6,863 nucleotides of DNA from the NCBI GenBank assembly GCA_905373305.1, contig CAJPSM010000067.1, forward strand, positions 1 to 6,863, read 5' to 3'. The number at the start of each line of letters is the position of its first letter. The stretch's first letter is position 1. Below are positions 1 through 5,858 of the stretch, one piece after another. Below the pieces are notes generated by a model. It saw only the letters and a list, made by a program, of their open reading frames with translations, searched no databases and was not told the DNA's origin. A program made the translations under genes and the position numbers. This DNA is from an uncultured Streptococcus sp. (GTDB lineage Bacteria; Bacillota; Bacilli; Lactobacillales; Streptococcaceae).

Positions 1-9
1 TACCTTACT

Positions 10-38
10 ATTTTACCTTTTTTAGTATACACTGTCAA
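10..38 (-). promoter_or_regulatory. Leftward sigma-A promoter for a gene beyond the left edge
   Basis: On the minus strand a perfect -35 box TTGACA (33-38) is followed after exactly 17 bp by TAAAAT (10-15), a 5/6 match to the -10 consensus. It lies after the terminator of the MATE-ending operon, so it should start a new transcript that leaves the window to the left. The promoter sits inside a spaced dyad, TTTTACCTT (11-19) and AAGGTAAAA (63-71), with another TACCTT at 1-6. These could be operator sequences, but that is inference. From memory, acetoin/pyruvate dehydrogenase genes lie on this side of the MATE gene in pneumococcus; they are not visible here. Confidence 0.6.
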
Positions 39-75
39 AGTATATGACCGATAAAATTTCACAAGGTAAAAAAAT

Positions 76-99
76 AAATCCCCGTTTTAACAGGGATTT
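76..99 (-). terminator. Rho-independent terminator of the ung-mutX-pyrC-MATE operon
   Basis: AAATCCC (76-82) pairs with GGGATTT (93-99) around a 10-nt loop. Read on the minus strand, the hairpin is followed by ATTTTTTT, the U tract of an intrinsic terminator. It lies about 30 bp after the stop codon of the MATE gene. The plus-strand side has a weaker T-rich tail (TTTTCTTT), so it may also work in reverse. Confidence 0.8.
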
Positions 100-128
100 T
101 CTTTAGTTAGATTATTTTTTCACAAAGT

Positions 129-1484
129 TTATTTGACATTGGAAACTTCAAATCTTTTCATAATTGTTTGCAAACGCCATTGATAGAGGATAGCACTAAC
201 GACCAAACTCGCTATTAGACCAATCCAGTAAGAATAGGCTCCCAAAGTTGTCACATGATCTAGGAATAAACCTAATGGAATGGACACCGCCCAGTAAGCA
301 ATTACTCCAAGATAAAAGGGAACAACCGTATCCTTATAACCTCTGAGAATTCCTTGTAAAGGAGCTGCAACGGTGTCAGCTAACTGGAAAAAAAGACTAT
401 AAGTTAGGAAGGTAGATGTTAGTTCAATGAAGTCAGGATTATTGCCATATAAACTGGCTACGACATCTCTCAAAATATAGAGAAAGCTCAATGTAAAGCC
501 TGCAAATATCAGCGCTATCCAACGTCCAAGTTTGATATAGGTCTTAGCATCATCAAAACGCTTAGCCCCTACCTCATAAGAAACAACAATGGCCATGGCA
601 GAAGAAATACTCATAGGAAAAGCATACATGAGCGTCGAGAAGTTCATGGCTGACTGGTGGCTGGCAATAATCAGAGACGAAAACTTAGCCATAATCAAAC
701 CAACGACTGAAAAAATGACGACCTCAGCAAAAACAGTTCCACCGATTGGTAATCCCAAGCGAATTCCCTCTATAATTCTCTCTAATTTCAGAGGGGCGCG
801 TCGTTCTAAATGAAGTTCTTTTAGGTTTTTCTGCTTGACCAAGATGATGATGGAAATTCCCAGTAGACACCAATAAGCAAGTGAGGTTCCTAGCCCTGCT
901 CCTGCTCCACCTAACTCTGGAAACCCAAGGGCACCGTAGATCAACAAATAGTTAAACCCACAATTTAAAGGTAGCAATAAGAGCATGAGGTACATGGATA
1001 GCTTGGTCAAACCGAGAGAATCAAGTAGCGATCGGATAACACTAAAGAGCAACAAGGGGATAATTCCGATAGACAAATACCAAAGATAACGAACTGAAAC
1101 TACCGCCACTTGGGCTTCTAGTCCGATATGGTTTAAGACTGGAGGCGCTAGAAAAAGCACCATGCCAAGCAAAACCAAAGACAATCCAAAAGCTAAATAG
1201 ATGAATTGGTAAAAGTCAGATGCTACTTCTTCTTTTTTGCCTCGTCCTAGATGATGGCCTATGATGGGAACCATGGCCGAAACAATCCCTGTTAAAAAAG
1301 TAAAGAAAGGATTCCATAGACTCGTTGCAGTTGATACACCAGCCAAGTCCATGGTATTGTATTGCCCCGTCATGGTTGTATCCACAAAAGAGGCAGAATA
1401 ATTGGCAAATTGATAGATCAGGATAGGGAAAAATATCTTAAGAAATAAGACAAACTTATCTTTAAATTGATGGGTTGGATACAT
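129..1484 (-). CDS. pdrM: MATE-family multidrug/Na+ antiporter (PdrM-like)
   Basis: A 451-residue integral membrane protein of normal MATE length. Hydrophobicity suggests about twelve helices, near residues 11-31, 55-77, 93-115, 128-152, 161-183, 193-216, 240-266, 276-302, 317-336, 356-378, 387-408 and 417-437. This is the usual two six-helix halves joined by a polar loop (218-236). Family-typical stretches are VDTTMTG (34-40) followed by LAGVS (47-51) in the first helix pair, an acidic residue in a helix at E254, and LQGILRGYKDT (376-386) in the second half. MATE proteins export cationic drugs or metabolites in exchange for Na+ or H+. The gene order matches what I recall for pneumococcal PdrM, so the symbol is by homology and position, and the substrate is unproven. 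It starts 41 bp after pyrC with only a weak purine-rich site (GAGAG), and an in-frame TAG just upstream rules out a longer start. It is last in the operon. Confidence 0.9.
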   Translation of the reverse strand: MYPTHQFKDKFVLFLKIFFPILIYQFANYSASFVDTTMTGQYNTMDLAGVSTATSLWNPFFTFLTGIVSAMVPIIGHHLGRGKKEEVASDFYQFIYLAFGLSLVLLGMVLFLAPPVLNHIGLEAQVAVVSVRYLWYLSIGIIPLLLFSVIRSLLDSLGLTKLSMYLMLLLLPLNCGFNYLLIYGALGFPELGGAGAGLGTSLAYWCLLGISIIILVKQKNLKELHLERRAPLKLERIIEGIRLGLPIGGTVFAEVVIFSVVGLIMAKFSSLIIASHQSAMNFSTLMYAFPMSISSAMAIVVSYEVGAKRFDDAKTYIKLGRWIALIFAGFTLSFLYILRDVVASLYGNNPDFIELTSTFLTYSLFFQLADTVAAPLQGILRGYKDTVVPFYLGVIAYWAVSIPLGLFLDHVTTLGAYSYWIGLIASLVVSAILYQWRLQTIMKRFEVSNVK

Positions 1485-1525
1485 ATACGCTCTCTATTCT
1501 TATAGTTTATAGAGCAGAATCCCAT

Positions 1526-2794
1526 CTAGTTTTTGTAGACGATTTGTCCCTTACAGATGGTATATTTAACCTGCCCTTTTAAGGTTTCCCCGATAAATGG
1601 TGAATTTGATGATTTTGAAGCAAAGTTTGGACCAACAGTACGATCAGCCTTGTCATCAAAGATGGTGATATCCGCTGGACCATTTTCAGCCAAGTAGCCT
1701 CCTTCAAAGTTGTAAAGTTTAGCTGGATTGACAGTCATTTTTTCTAGCAATTCCATCAAGCTTAGCTCACCAGCTTCCACCAAATAAGTCAAACCAAGAG
1801 AAAGAGAGGTTTCCAAACCAGTCATACCAGATGGTGCTTTGGTGATATCTTCTACATTTTTCTCATCTGCATGGTGAGGCGCGTGGTCTGTCGCAATTAC
1901 AGTGATGACGCCCGACTTAAGACCTTCAATCACGGCACGACGATCTGACTCCAAACGAAGCGGAGGATTCATTTTGGCATTGCTTCCTTGAGTTAAAAGA
2001 AGAGCTTCTGTCTTAGAGAAATGTTGTGGCGCTACTTCTGCTGTGACTTGCGCCCCTAATCCCTGAGCAAACTCTACTACCTTGACACTTTCTTCCTTAG
2101 ACAAATGCTGGATGTGAACATGGGCCTTGGTTGCATAGGCAATCATAACATCACGCGCAATCATAGCGTACTCAGCCACGCCAGTCGCTCCACAGATATG
2201 AAAATGTTCCTTAGCGATGTTTTCGTTAAATCCAAGAATTCCATTCAAACCTGGATCTTCCTCATGAAGGCTGATAAAGGTATTGAGTTTTTTGGCTTCC
2301 TCCATGGCTTCCTTAACCACTTTACTACTTTCAAGCGGAATTCCATCATCAGAAAAACCAACCGCACCTGCTTCTAAGAGCGCCTTAAAGTCAGTCAAGT
2401 CTTGCCCATTAAAGTTCTTGGTAATAGTCGCAACCGTCTTGACATTGATTTTTTCCTTGGCAGCAGACTGGAGAACTTCTTTCAGGGTTTCTACATCCGA
2501 AATGGTTGGACTAGTATTAGCCATCATAACGACCGTTGTAAAACCACCTGCAGCAGCTGCCAGTGCGCCAGTATGGATATCCTCCTTGTGGGTCTGACCA
2601 GGTTCACGGAAATGAACATGGATATCGACTAAGCCAGGCGCAACAACAAGACCCGTAGCATCAATTAGCTCTGCTCCTTCTTCCTTGATTTCAGGGGCAA
2701 TTTTGACAATTTTTCCATCTTGGACTAAAACATCACACACTTGATCCAAACCAGACTTGGGATCCATTACACGACCATTTTTGATTAGTAGCAT
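1526..2794 (-). CDS. pyrC: Dihydroorotase, class I (PyrC)
   Basis: Zinc amidohydrolase of 422 residues that interconverts N-carbamoyl-aspartate and dihydroorotate, the third step of cytosolic de novo pyrimidine synthesis. The length and motifs fit the class I bacterial type. The metal ligands H59 and H61 lie in HVHFREPG (59-66), D150 in SDDG (148-151), H177 in SLHEED, H230 in IQHLS and D303 in ATDHAPHH (301-308). R63 and N276 (NPP) sit at the expected substrate-binding positions. D150 replaces the carbamylated lysine found in class II enzymes. Nothing is missing or broken. The AAGGAG site begins at the A of the mutX TAA stop, only 12 bp separate the two genes, and translational coupling is likely. 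The gene sits with repair genes rather than in a pyr cluster, and I see no PyrR-type attenuator in this window. Confidence 0.97.
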   Translation of the reverse strand: MLLIKNGRVMDPKSGLDQVCDVLVQDGKIVKIAPEIKEEGAELIDATGLVVAPGLVDIHVHFREPGQTHKEDIHTGALAAAAGGFTTVVMMANTSPTISDVETLKEVLQSAAKEKINVKTVATITKNFNGQDLTDFKALLEAGAVGFSDDGIPLESSKVVKEAMEEAKKLNTFISLHEEDPGLNGILGFNENIAKEHFHICGATGVAEYAMIARDVMIAYATKAHVHIQHLSKEESVKVVEFAQGLGAQVTAEVAPQHFSKTEALLLTQGSNAKMNPPLRLESDRRAVIEGLKSGVITVIATDHAPHHADEKNVEDITKAPSGMTGLETSLSLGLTYLVEAGELSLMELLEKMTVNPAKLYNFEGGYLAENGPADITIFDDKADRTVGPNFASKSSNSPFIGETLKGQVKYTICKGQIVYKN

Positions 2795-2806
2795 CTGCTT
2801 TCTCCT

Positions 2807-3271
2807 TTATTCATAGAAATCAACTTGGGTATCCAATAATTTATCCCCATCATAAACAAACTTGGCTGAAAAGAAGGGTTTGTCCTCTAAAAGCCACTCA
2901 ACAAAGGTGTGATCACCTTCCCAAGTCGGCTTGCTTAAGACTTCATCATAGGGAACCCATTCTAAGGTTCCCTCATTGCAGTCAATCAAGTCACCCTCGA
3001 ACTCCGTTACCTTAAAAACATAGGTGTACCAGTCTAGATCTGGCGTGAATTCTGGAAAAGTGATAACACCTTTTAGAACCGGCTTGGCTTTGAGCCCTGT
3101 TTCCTCGAGGATTTCACGCGCTGCGCACTCCTGAGGTGTCTCCCCTCGCTCTAGCTTACCACCCACACCAATCCATTTGCCTTCGTGGACATCATTGGTC
3201 TTCTTATTACGATGGAGCATGAGCAGTTCTTTTCCGTTATCAATGTAGCAAATCGTCGCTAACTGAGGCAT
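2807..3271 (-). CDS. mutX: MutX, Nudix 8-oxo-dGTP diphosphatase
   Basis: A 154-residue Nudix hydrolase. The Nudix box GX5EX7REUXEEXGU is complete at residues 38-60: G38, E44, R52, E53, E56, E57 and G59, with the Mg2+-binding glutamates in place. The sequence is very like pneumococcal MutX as I remember it, the functional counterpart of MutT. That enzyme hydrolyses 8-oxo-dGTP to the monophosphate and so prevents A:T to C:G transversions, an important task in streptococci, which make hydrogen peroxide. It starts 9 bp after ung, and its AAGGAG site (3277-3282) overlaps the ung TAA stop. The pair is therefore transcribed and probably translated together: Ung acts on damaged DNA, MutX on the damaged precursor pool. 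Substrate specificity is inferred from the family. Confidence 0.95.
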   Translation of the reverse strand: MPQLATICYIDNGKELLMLHRNKKTNDVHEGKWIGVGGKLERGETPQECAAREILEETGLKAKPVLKGVITFPEFTPDLDWYTYVFKVTEFEGDLIDCNEGTLEWVPYDEVLSKPTWEGDHTFVEWLLEDKPFFSAKFVYDGDKLLDTQVDFYE

Positions 3272-3280
3272 ATTCTCTCC

Positions 3281-3934
3281 TTATCTAAGCCAATCGATTG
3301 GCTCTTGTTCGGTCTCTGTTAAGAATGCATTGGCCTTAGAAAAAGGCTTGGAACCCCAAAATCCTCTATAAACCGATAAAGGACTAGGATGGGCTGATTC
3401 GATAATCAAGTGGTGAGGATTGGTAACTAAGGCCTTCTTCTTGCGTGCATAAGCGCCCCAGAGCACAAAAACTACTGGTCTGTCTAGATTATTTACCACC
3501 TGAATCACAGCATCTGTAAAAGGCTCCCATATCTGCCCAGCATGACCATTGGCTTGACCAGCAGGGACAGTCAAGCAAGCATTGAGAAGTAAGACTCCTT
3601 GCTCAGCCCAAGCCGTCAAATCATGGGATTTCTTAACGCCGATATCATCTGACAATTCTTTCAAAATGTTTTGCAAGGACGGCGGAGCTGGGATAGAGTC
3701 AGGTACAGAAAAACTCAAGCCCTGAGCTTGACCTGGCCCGTGATAGGGATCCTGCCCTAGAATCACCACCTTAACTTCTTCAAGCGGAGTTTTCAAGAGA
3801 GCCTGAAAAACCTTTTCCTTGGGTGGATAAACAGTCCCTTGGGCATAGACCTGCCCCATAAATTGATTGATTTTCCCGAAATACCCTTCAGGTAATTGCT
3901 CCTTAATCAAAGCATGCCAAGATGAGTGTTGCAT
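3281..3934 (-). CDS. ung: Uracil-DNA glycosylase, family 1 (Ung)
   Basis: A 217-residue enzyme that removes uracil from DNA, arising from cytosine deamination or dUMP incorporation, and so begins base-excision repair. Numbering from the chosen start, GQDPYHG (60-66) carries the catalytic water-activating D62 and Y64; LSFS (73-76) and N118 (LLNACLTV) form the uracil pocket; HPSPLS (182-187) carries H182 and the leucine (L186) that intercalates into DNA. An in-frame ATG lies five codons upstream at 3949, but the perfect AAGGAG site (3941-3946) lies inside those codons, exactly 6 nt before the ATG at 3934. The later start also gives the usual streptococcal length. It is the first gene of the four-gene operon. 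Confidence 0.96.
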   Translation of the reverse strand: MQHSSWHALIKEQLPEGYFGKINQFMGQVYAQGTVYPPKEKVFQALLKTPLEEVKVVILGQDPYHGPGQAQGLSFSVPDSIPAPPSLQNILKELSDDIGVKKSHDLTAWAEQGVLLLNACLTVPAGQANGHAGQIWEPFTDAVIQVVNNLDRPVVFVLWGAYARKKKALVTNPHHLIIESAHPSPLSVYRGFWGSKPFSKANAFLTETEQEPIDWLR

Positions 3935-3940
3935 CGCCAA

Positions 3941-3946
3941 CTCCTT
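3941..3946 (-). promoter_or_regulatory. Shine-Dalgarno site that fixes the ung start
   Basis: AAGGAG on the minus strand, 6 nt before ATG 3932-3934. The upstream ATG (3947-3949) directly abuts it and has no site of its own at a workable distance, so the 217-residue Ung is preferred over the 222-residue version. Confidence 0.85.
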
Positions 3947-3962
3947 CATTTTTACTGCCTCT

Positions 3963-3971
3963 ATTATAGCA
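3963..3971 (-). promoter_or_regulatory. Extended -10 promoter of the ung operon
   Basis: The minus strand reads TGCTATAAT: a consensus TATAAT (3963-3968) with the TGn extension (3969-3971). The expected start of transcription is near 3956, giving a leader of about 20 nt. The region 17 bp upstream (TGGTTT) is a poor -35 box, which fits an extended -10 promoter. The -10 region begins where the upstream terminator hairpin's T tract ends, so the -35 region lies inside the terminator stem-loop. Confidence 0.7.
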
Positions 3972-3997
3972 AAAAGTGGCTATCTAAACCACTTTTT
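3971..3997 (-). terminator. Terminator after the HAD nucleotidase gene
   Basis: AAAAAGTGG (3971-3979) pairs perfectly with CCACTTTTT (3989-3997) over 9 bp with a 9-nt loop. The outer A/T part of the stem supplies the U tract in either direction. The stem begins at the stop codon (3996-3998) of the HAD gene. Only 9 bp are involved and no long extra T run follows, so some read-through into ung is possible. Confidence 0.7.
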
Positions 3998-4688
3998 ACA
4001 GTTTATCTAAACAATCCAGCAAGTCTTGGTAAGAATGAACTTCATAGGTCGGCTGGGCTTGTGTGTGATTTTCCAGATGATGGGGATTGTACCAGATAGT
4101 ATCAATGCCAGCATTATTGCCACCTTGAATGTCGGCGGTTAGGGAATCTCCAATCATAACCGTCTTTTCTTTGCTGAAATCTGCAATCTGTTGACCGATT
4201 TTTTCATAGAATAGTGCGTCAGGTTTTTGTGTTTGCAATTGCTCGGAGATAAAGACTTGGTTGAAATAGGGAGCCAGACCTGATTGAGCCAAACGACCTG
4301 TCTGGATGGCAGTAATCCCATTTGTCGCAGCATACAAATCATAATCACGCTCGATGAGGCTGTCCAAGAGTTCATGAGCGCCCGAAAGAGTTTGTCCCTG
4401 CTGGGCTAAGTAAAATTGATAACGCTGGGCAAGTAACCTCCCGTCTTTTTCCTGTCCAAAATGAGCAAATAAACGAGAAAAGCGCGTGTTAACCAGTTCT
4501 TGTTTACTGATTTTCTTTTGCTCCAAGTCCTTCCAGAGAGCCTTGTTCATAGGAACGTAATAGTCTTTATAGGCTTGAATATCCGCAACTCCTTCTTCCT
4601 TTAGAAGTTGCGTCAAAGCCACATCCTCAGCAACATCAAAATCAAGAAGAGTGTGGTCGAGGTCGAAGAGTAGAAATTTGTAGGGCAA
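3996..4688 (-). CDS. HAD-superfamily YjjG/YfnB-type pyrimidine 5'-nucleotidase, TTG start
   Basis: Cytosolic phosphatase of 230 residues from the chosen start. HAD motif I is LLFDLDHTLLDF, with nucleophile D9 and acid/base D11; motif II is the AATNG region (T122); motif III is K155 in QTQKPD; motif IV is GDSLTADI, with D181 and D186. The region between motifs I and II is a helical C1 cap. The overall pattern is that of YjjG/YfnB enzymes, which dephosphorylate dUMP, dTMP and non-canonical pyrimidine nucleotides; the substrate is inferred. The reading frame stays open up to a GTG at 4757, but that adds 23 residues of low-complexity proline/leucine-rich sequence. The TTG at 4688 lies directly before the first beta strand and about 11 nt after AGAAAGGA. 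It starts 52 bp after the FRG gene, with no clear promoter between, so it may depend on FRG-gene transcription. The neighbouring terminator separates it from ung. Confidence 0.88.
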   Translation of the reverse strand: MPYKFLLFDLDHTLLDFDVAEDVALTQLLKEEGVADIQAYKDYYVPMNKALWKDLEQKKISKQELVNTRFSRLFAHFGQEKDGRLLAQRYQFYLAQQGQTLSGAHELLDSLIERDYDLYAATNGITAIQTGRLAQSGLAPYFNQVFISEQLQTQKPDALFYEKIGQQIADFSKEKTVMIGDSLTADIQGGNNAGIDTIWYNPHHLENHTQAQPTYEVHSYQDLLDCLDKL

Positions 4689-4700
4689 TTTGTGAGATTT

Positions 4701-4732
4701 CCTTTCTAGGGGGTGCAAAGGTTTAAGAAAGG
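4701..4732 (-). promoter_or_regulatory. Hairpin enclosing the ribosome binding site of the HAD gene
   Basis: CCTTTCT (4701-4707) is perfectly complementary to AGAAAGG (4726-4732). On the minus-strand mRNA, the arm nearer the gene is the AGAAAGG Shine-Dalgarno sequence, so folding would hide it. The 18-nt loop is large and the stem has only 7 bp, so stability is modest. C tracts of 6 and 5 on the transcript (4731-4736 and 4709-4713) flank the loop and could vary in length. A regulatory role is inference. Confidence 0.35.
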
Positions 4733-4740
4733 GGGGCAAG

Positions 4741-5598
4741 TCACAAAATCCTTTCACTTTTCTTCAAGACCTCAGTCGCATATGCTTGAATCTCTGTCAC
4801 TTCTTTTCCATAGATAGTTTCATAAGTTATATTTAATGCTTCTAATTGGTTGATAATCAATCCAACTGAGTTTGGATTGATTTTAATTGCAAATCCGATT
4901 TTTGTACCATCATTATCCTCCTTTGATATCCAATTTACACCACTATCAAATCTAGCTTCATGCAAAGTAAAGACACCAGATTGTCGAGAAATTCTATGAG
5001 AACGTAAATCGATTTCGCTTTTTACTGCAAATGGTACCATACTAAAGGGAGTATTATTTAAGTTCTTGAACCACTCTTTGAATTGTTCATCATTGATATT
5101 ATCAATATTGAACGGTTCTTCAATTTCCTCGTCACCCTCAGTATATACTATTGCAGAGTTTTTATTTAATATTGAAGGTCTTAAAACATAAACAATCGGA
5201 AAAGTATCTTCAGCAATATTAAATTCATACAATGTAAAAAATAACGCTACTAATGGATCTGTAGACCAATCTAGAATTGGGGTTTTTAATCCATAATGCT
5301 GACCGATAAACGTGTAGTGAAATAGATTTAATTTGGTTTTTCCTATTTTTCCCTTTATTTTATCTCGAAAGTTTTCAATTTCAGGAACAAAATCAATATA
5401 ATTGATATATTCTATCGGATGAACCATTCCATCATTATATTGTTTTTTTACAGCTTCTCTAAACAAAGTTGGTCTCAATTTCCACTCACTGTTTCTATGG
5501 CCACGATACCACAACTCGCAATTTTCTGAATTTTTCAACGTAAAAATGTAGTTTATATACTCGTTTAAGTTATTAATTTCGATTTTATATGAATACAT
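4741..5598 (-). CDS. FRG-domain protein, accessory gene of unknown function
   Basis: A 285-residue, probably cytosolic protein with no signal peptide or membrane segment. The FRG domain (Pfam PF08867 as I recall, named after its F/Y-R-G signature) is recognised by LWYRGHRNSEWKLRPTLFRE (29-48, with Y31-R32-G33), by QHYGLKTPILDWSTDPLVAL (100-119) and by RISRQSGVFTLH (202-213). The C-terminal part (235-280), ending in alternating beta/alpha segments, is also usual in full-length members, so the gene looks intact. The biochemical activity is not established to my knowledge; members often lie in accessory and defence-type regions. Its ATG has an AAAGGAT site 6-7 nt upstream. Base composition is clearly lower in GC than the flanking housekeeping genes (sampled stretches 30-37% against roughly 50% in pyrC), which suggests acquisition by transfer. 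Upstream is the repeat-rich gap; downstream is the HAD gene. No antitoxin-like small gene was found beside it. Confidence 0.88.
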   Translation of the reverse strand: MYSYKIEINNLNEYINYIFTLKNSENCELWYRGHRNSEWKLRPTLFREAVKKQYNDGMVHPIEYINYIDFVPEIENFRDKIKGKIGKTKLNLFHYTFIGQHYGLKTPILDWSTDPLVALFFTLYEFNIAEDTFPIVYVLRPSILNKNSAIVYTEGDEEIEEPFNIDNINDEQFKEWFKNLNNTPFSMVPFAVKSEIDLRSHRISRQSGVFTLHEARFDSGVNWISKEDNDGTKIGFAIKINPNSVGLIINQLEALNITYETIYGKEVTEIQAYATEVLKKSERIL

Positions 5599-5642
5599 TA
5601 ATTTATCCTTTGTTAGAAATTAGTTATATAATAGTATATCAC

Positions 5643-5648
5643 ATTATA
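5643..5648 (-). promoter_or_regulatory. Probable -10 box of the FRG gene
   Basis: A consensus TATAAT on the minus strand, about 45 bp before the FRG ATG. The best upstream match at 17 bp spacing is the weak CTTTAT (5666-5671). No TGn extension is present. Surroundings are extremely AT-rich (about 17% GC in 5641-5700), so chance matches are likely and the call is moderate. The palindrome TTGTTAACAA at 5682-5691 lies just upstream. Confidence 0.45.
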
Positions 5649-5733
5649 CAAAAATAAACTATTAGATAAAGTTGAAATACATTGTTAACAAATGAAAATA
5701 TAATTGTTATTTGGAGTCTCCCAAAATCTATTC

Positions 5734-5858
5734 CTATTCTAGATATAAACCAAGTCAGATTAAAGATACAAATATAATGATAAGGCTTTCTTTTACTTTA
5801 GACTACCATAAAACAAGGAATCTTTCAACAAAATTCATTGTCAAACTACTATTCTAGA
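5734..5858. repeat. Pair of 10-bp direct repeats CTATTCTAGA
   Basis: CTATTCTAGA occurs exactly at 5734-5743 and 5849-5858, enclosing 105 bp without coding capacity. The second copy forms the first core of the 42-bp array; the first copy is out of phase with it (115 bp away). It could be an outlying repeat unit, or the flanks of a small inserted element. No terminal inverted repeats were seen in the enclosed 105 bp. Confidence 0.45.

Noticed and set aside
589..813. Plus-strand 74-codon frame opposite the MATE gene
   Set aside because: It is antisense to a well-supported membrane protein and lacks a ribosome binding site or a plausible product.
2105..2632. Plus-strand open frames opposite pyrC
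   Set aside because: They are antisense shadows of a clearly coding gene, with no ribosome sites and no recognisable protein features.
3935..3949. Five-residue longer Ung starting at ATG 3949
   Set aside because: The AAGGAG site lies within these codons and is correctly spaced only for the ATG at 3934.
4154..4375. 73-codon minus-strand frame inside the HAD gene
   Set aside because: It is an out-of-frame shadow of the HAD coding sequence, which has all catalytic motifs in its own frame.
4689..4757. Longer N terminus of the HAD protein from the GTG at 4757
   Set aside because: The 23 added residues are proline/leucine-rich and precede the first HAD beta strand. The GTG lies within the FRG gene's end without a proper ribosome site, while TTG 4688 has AGAAAGGA upstream.
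5777..5857. Plus-strand reading frame of 26 codons in the FRG upstream gap
   Set aside because: No ribosome binding site precedes the ATG, the frame overlaps the first repeat unit, and the peptide resembles nothing known to me. It is expected by chance in such AT-rich DNA.
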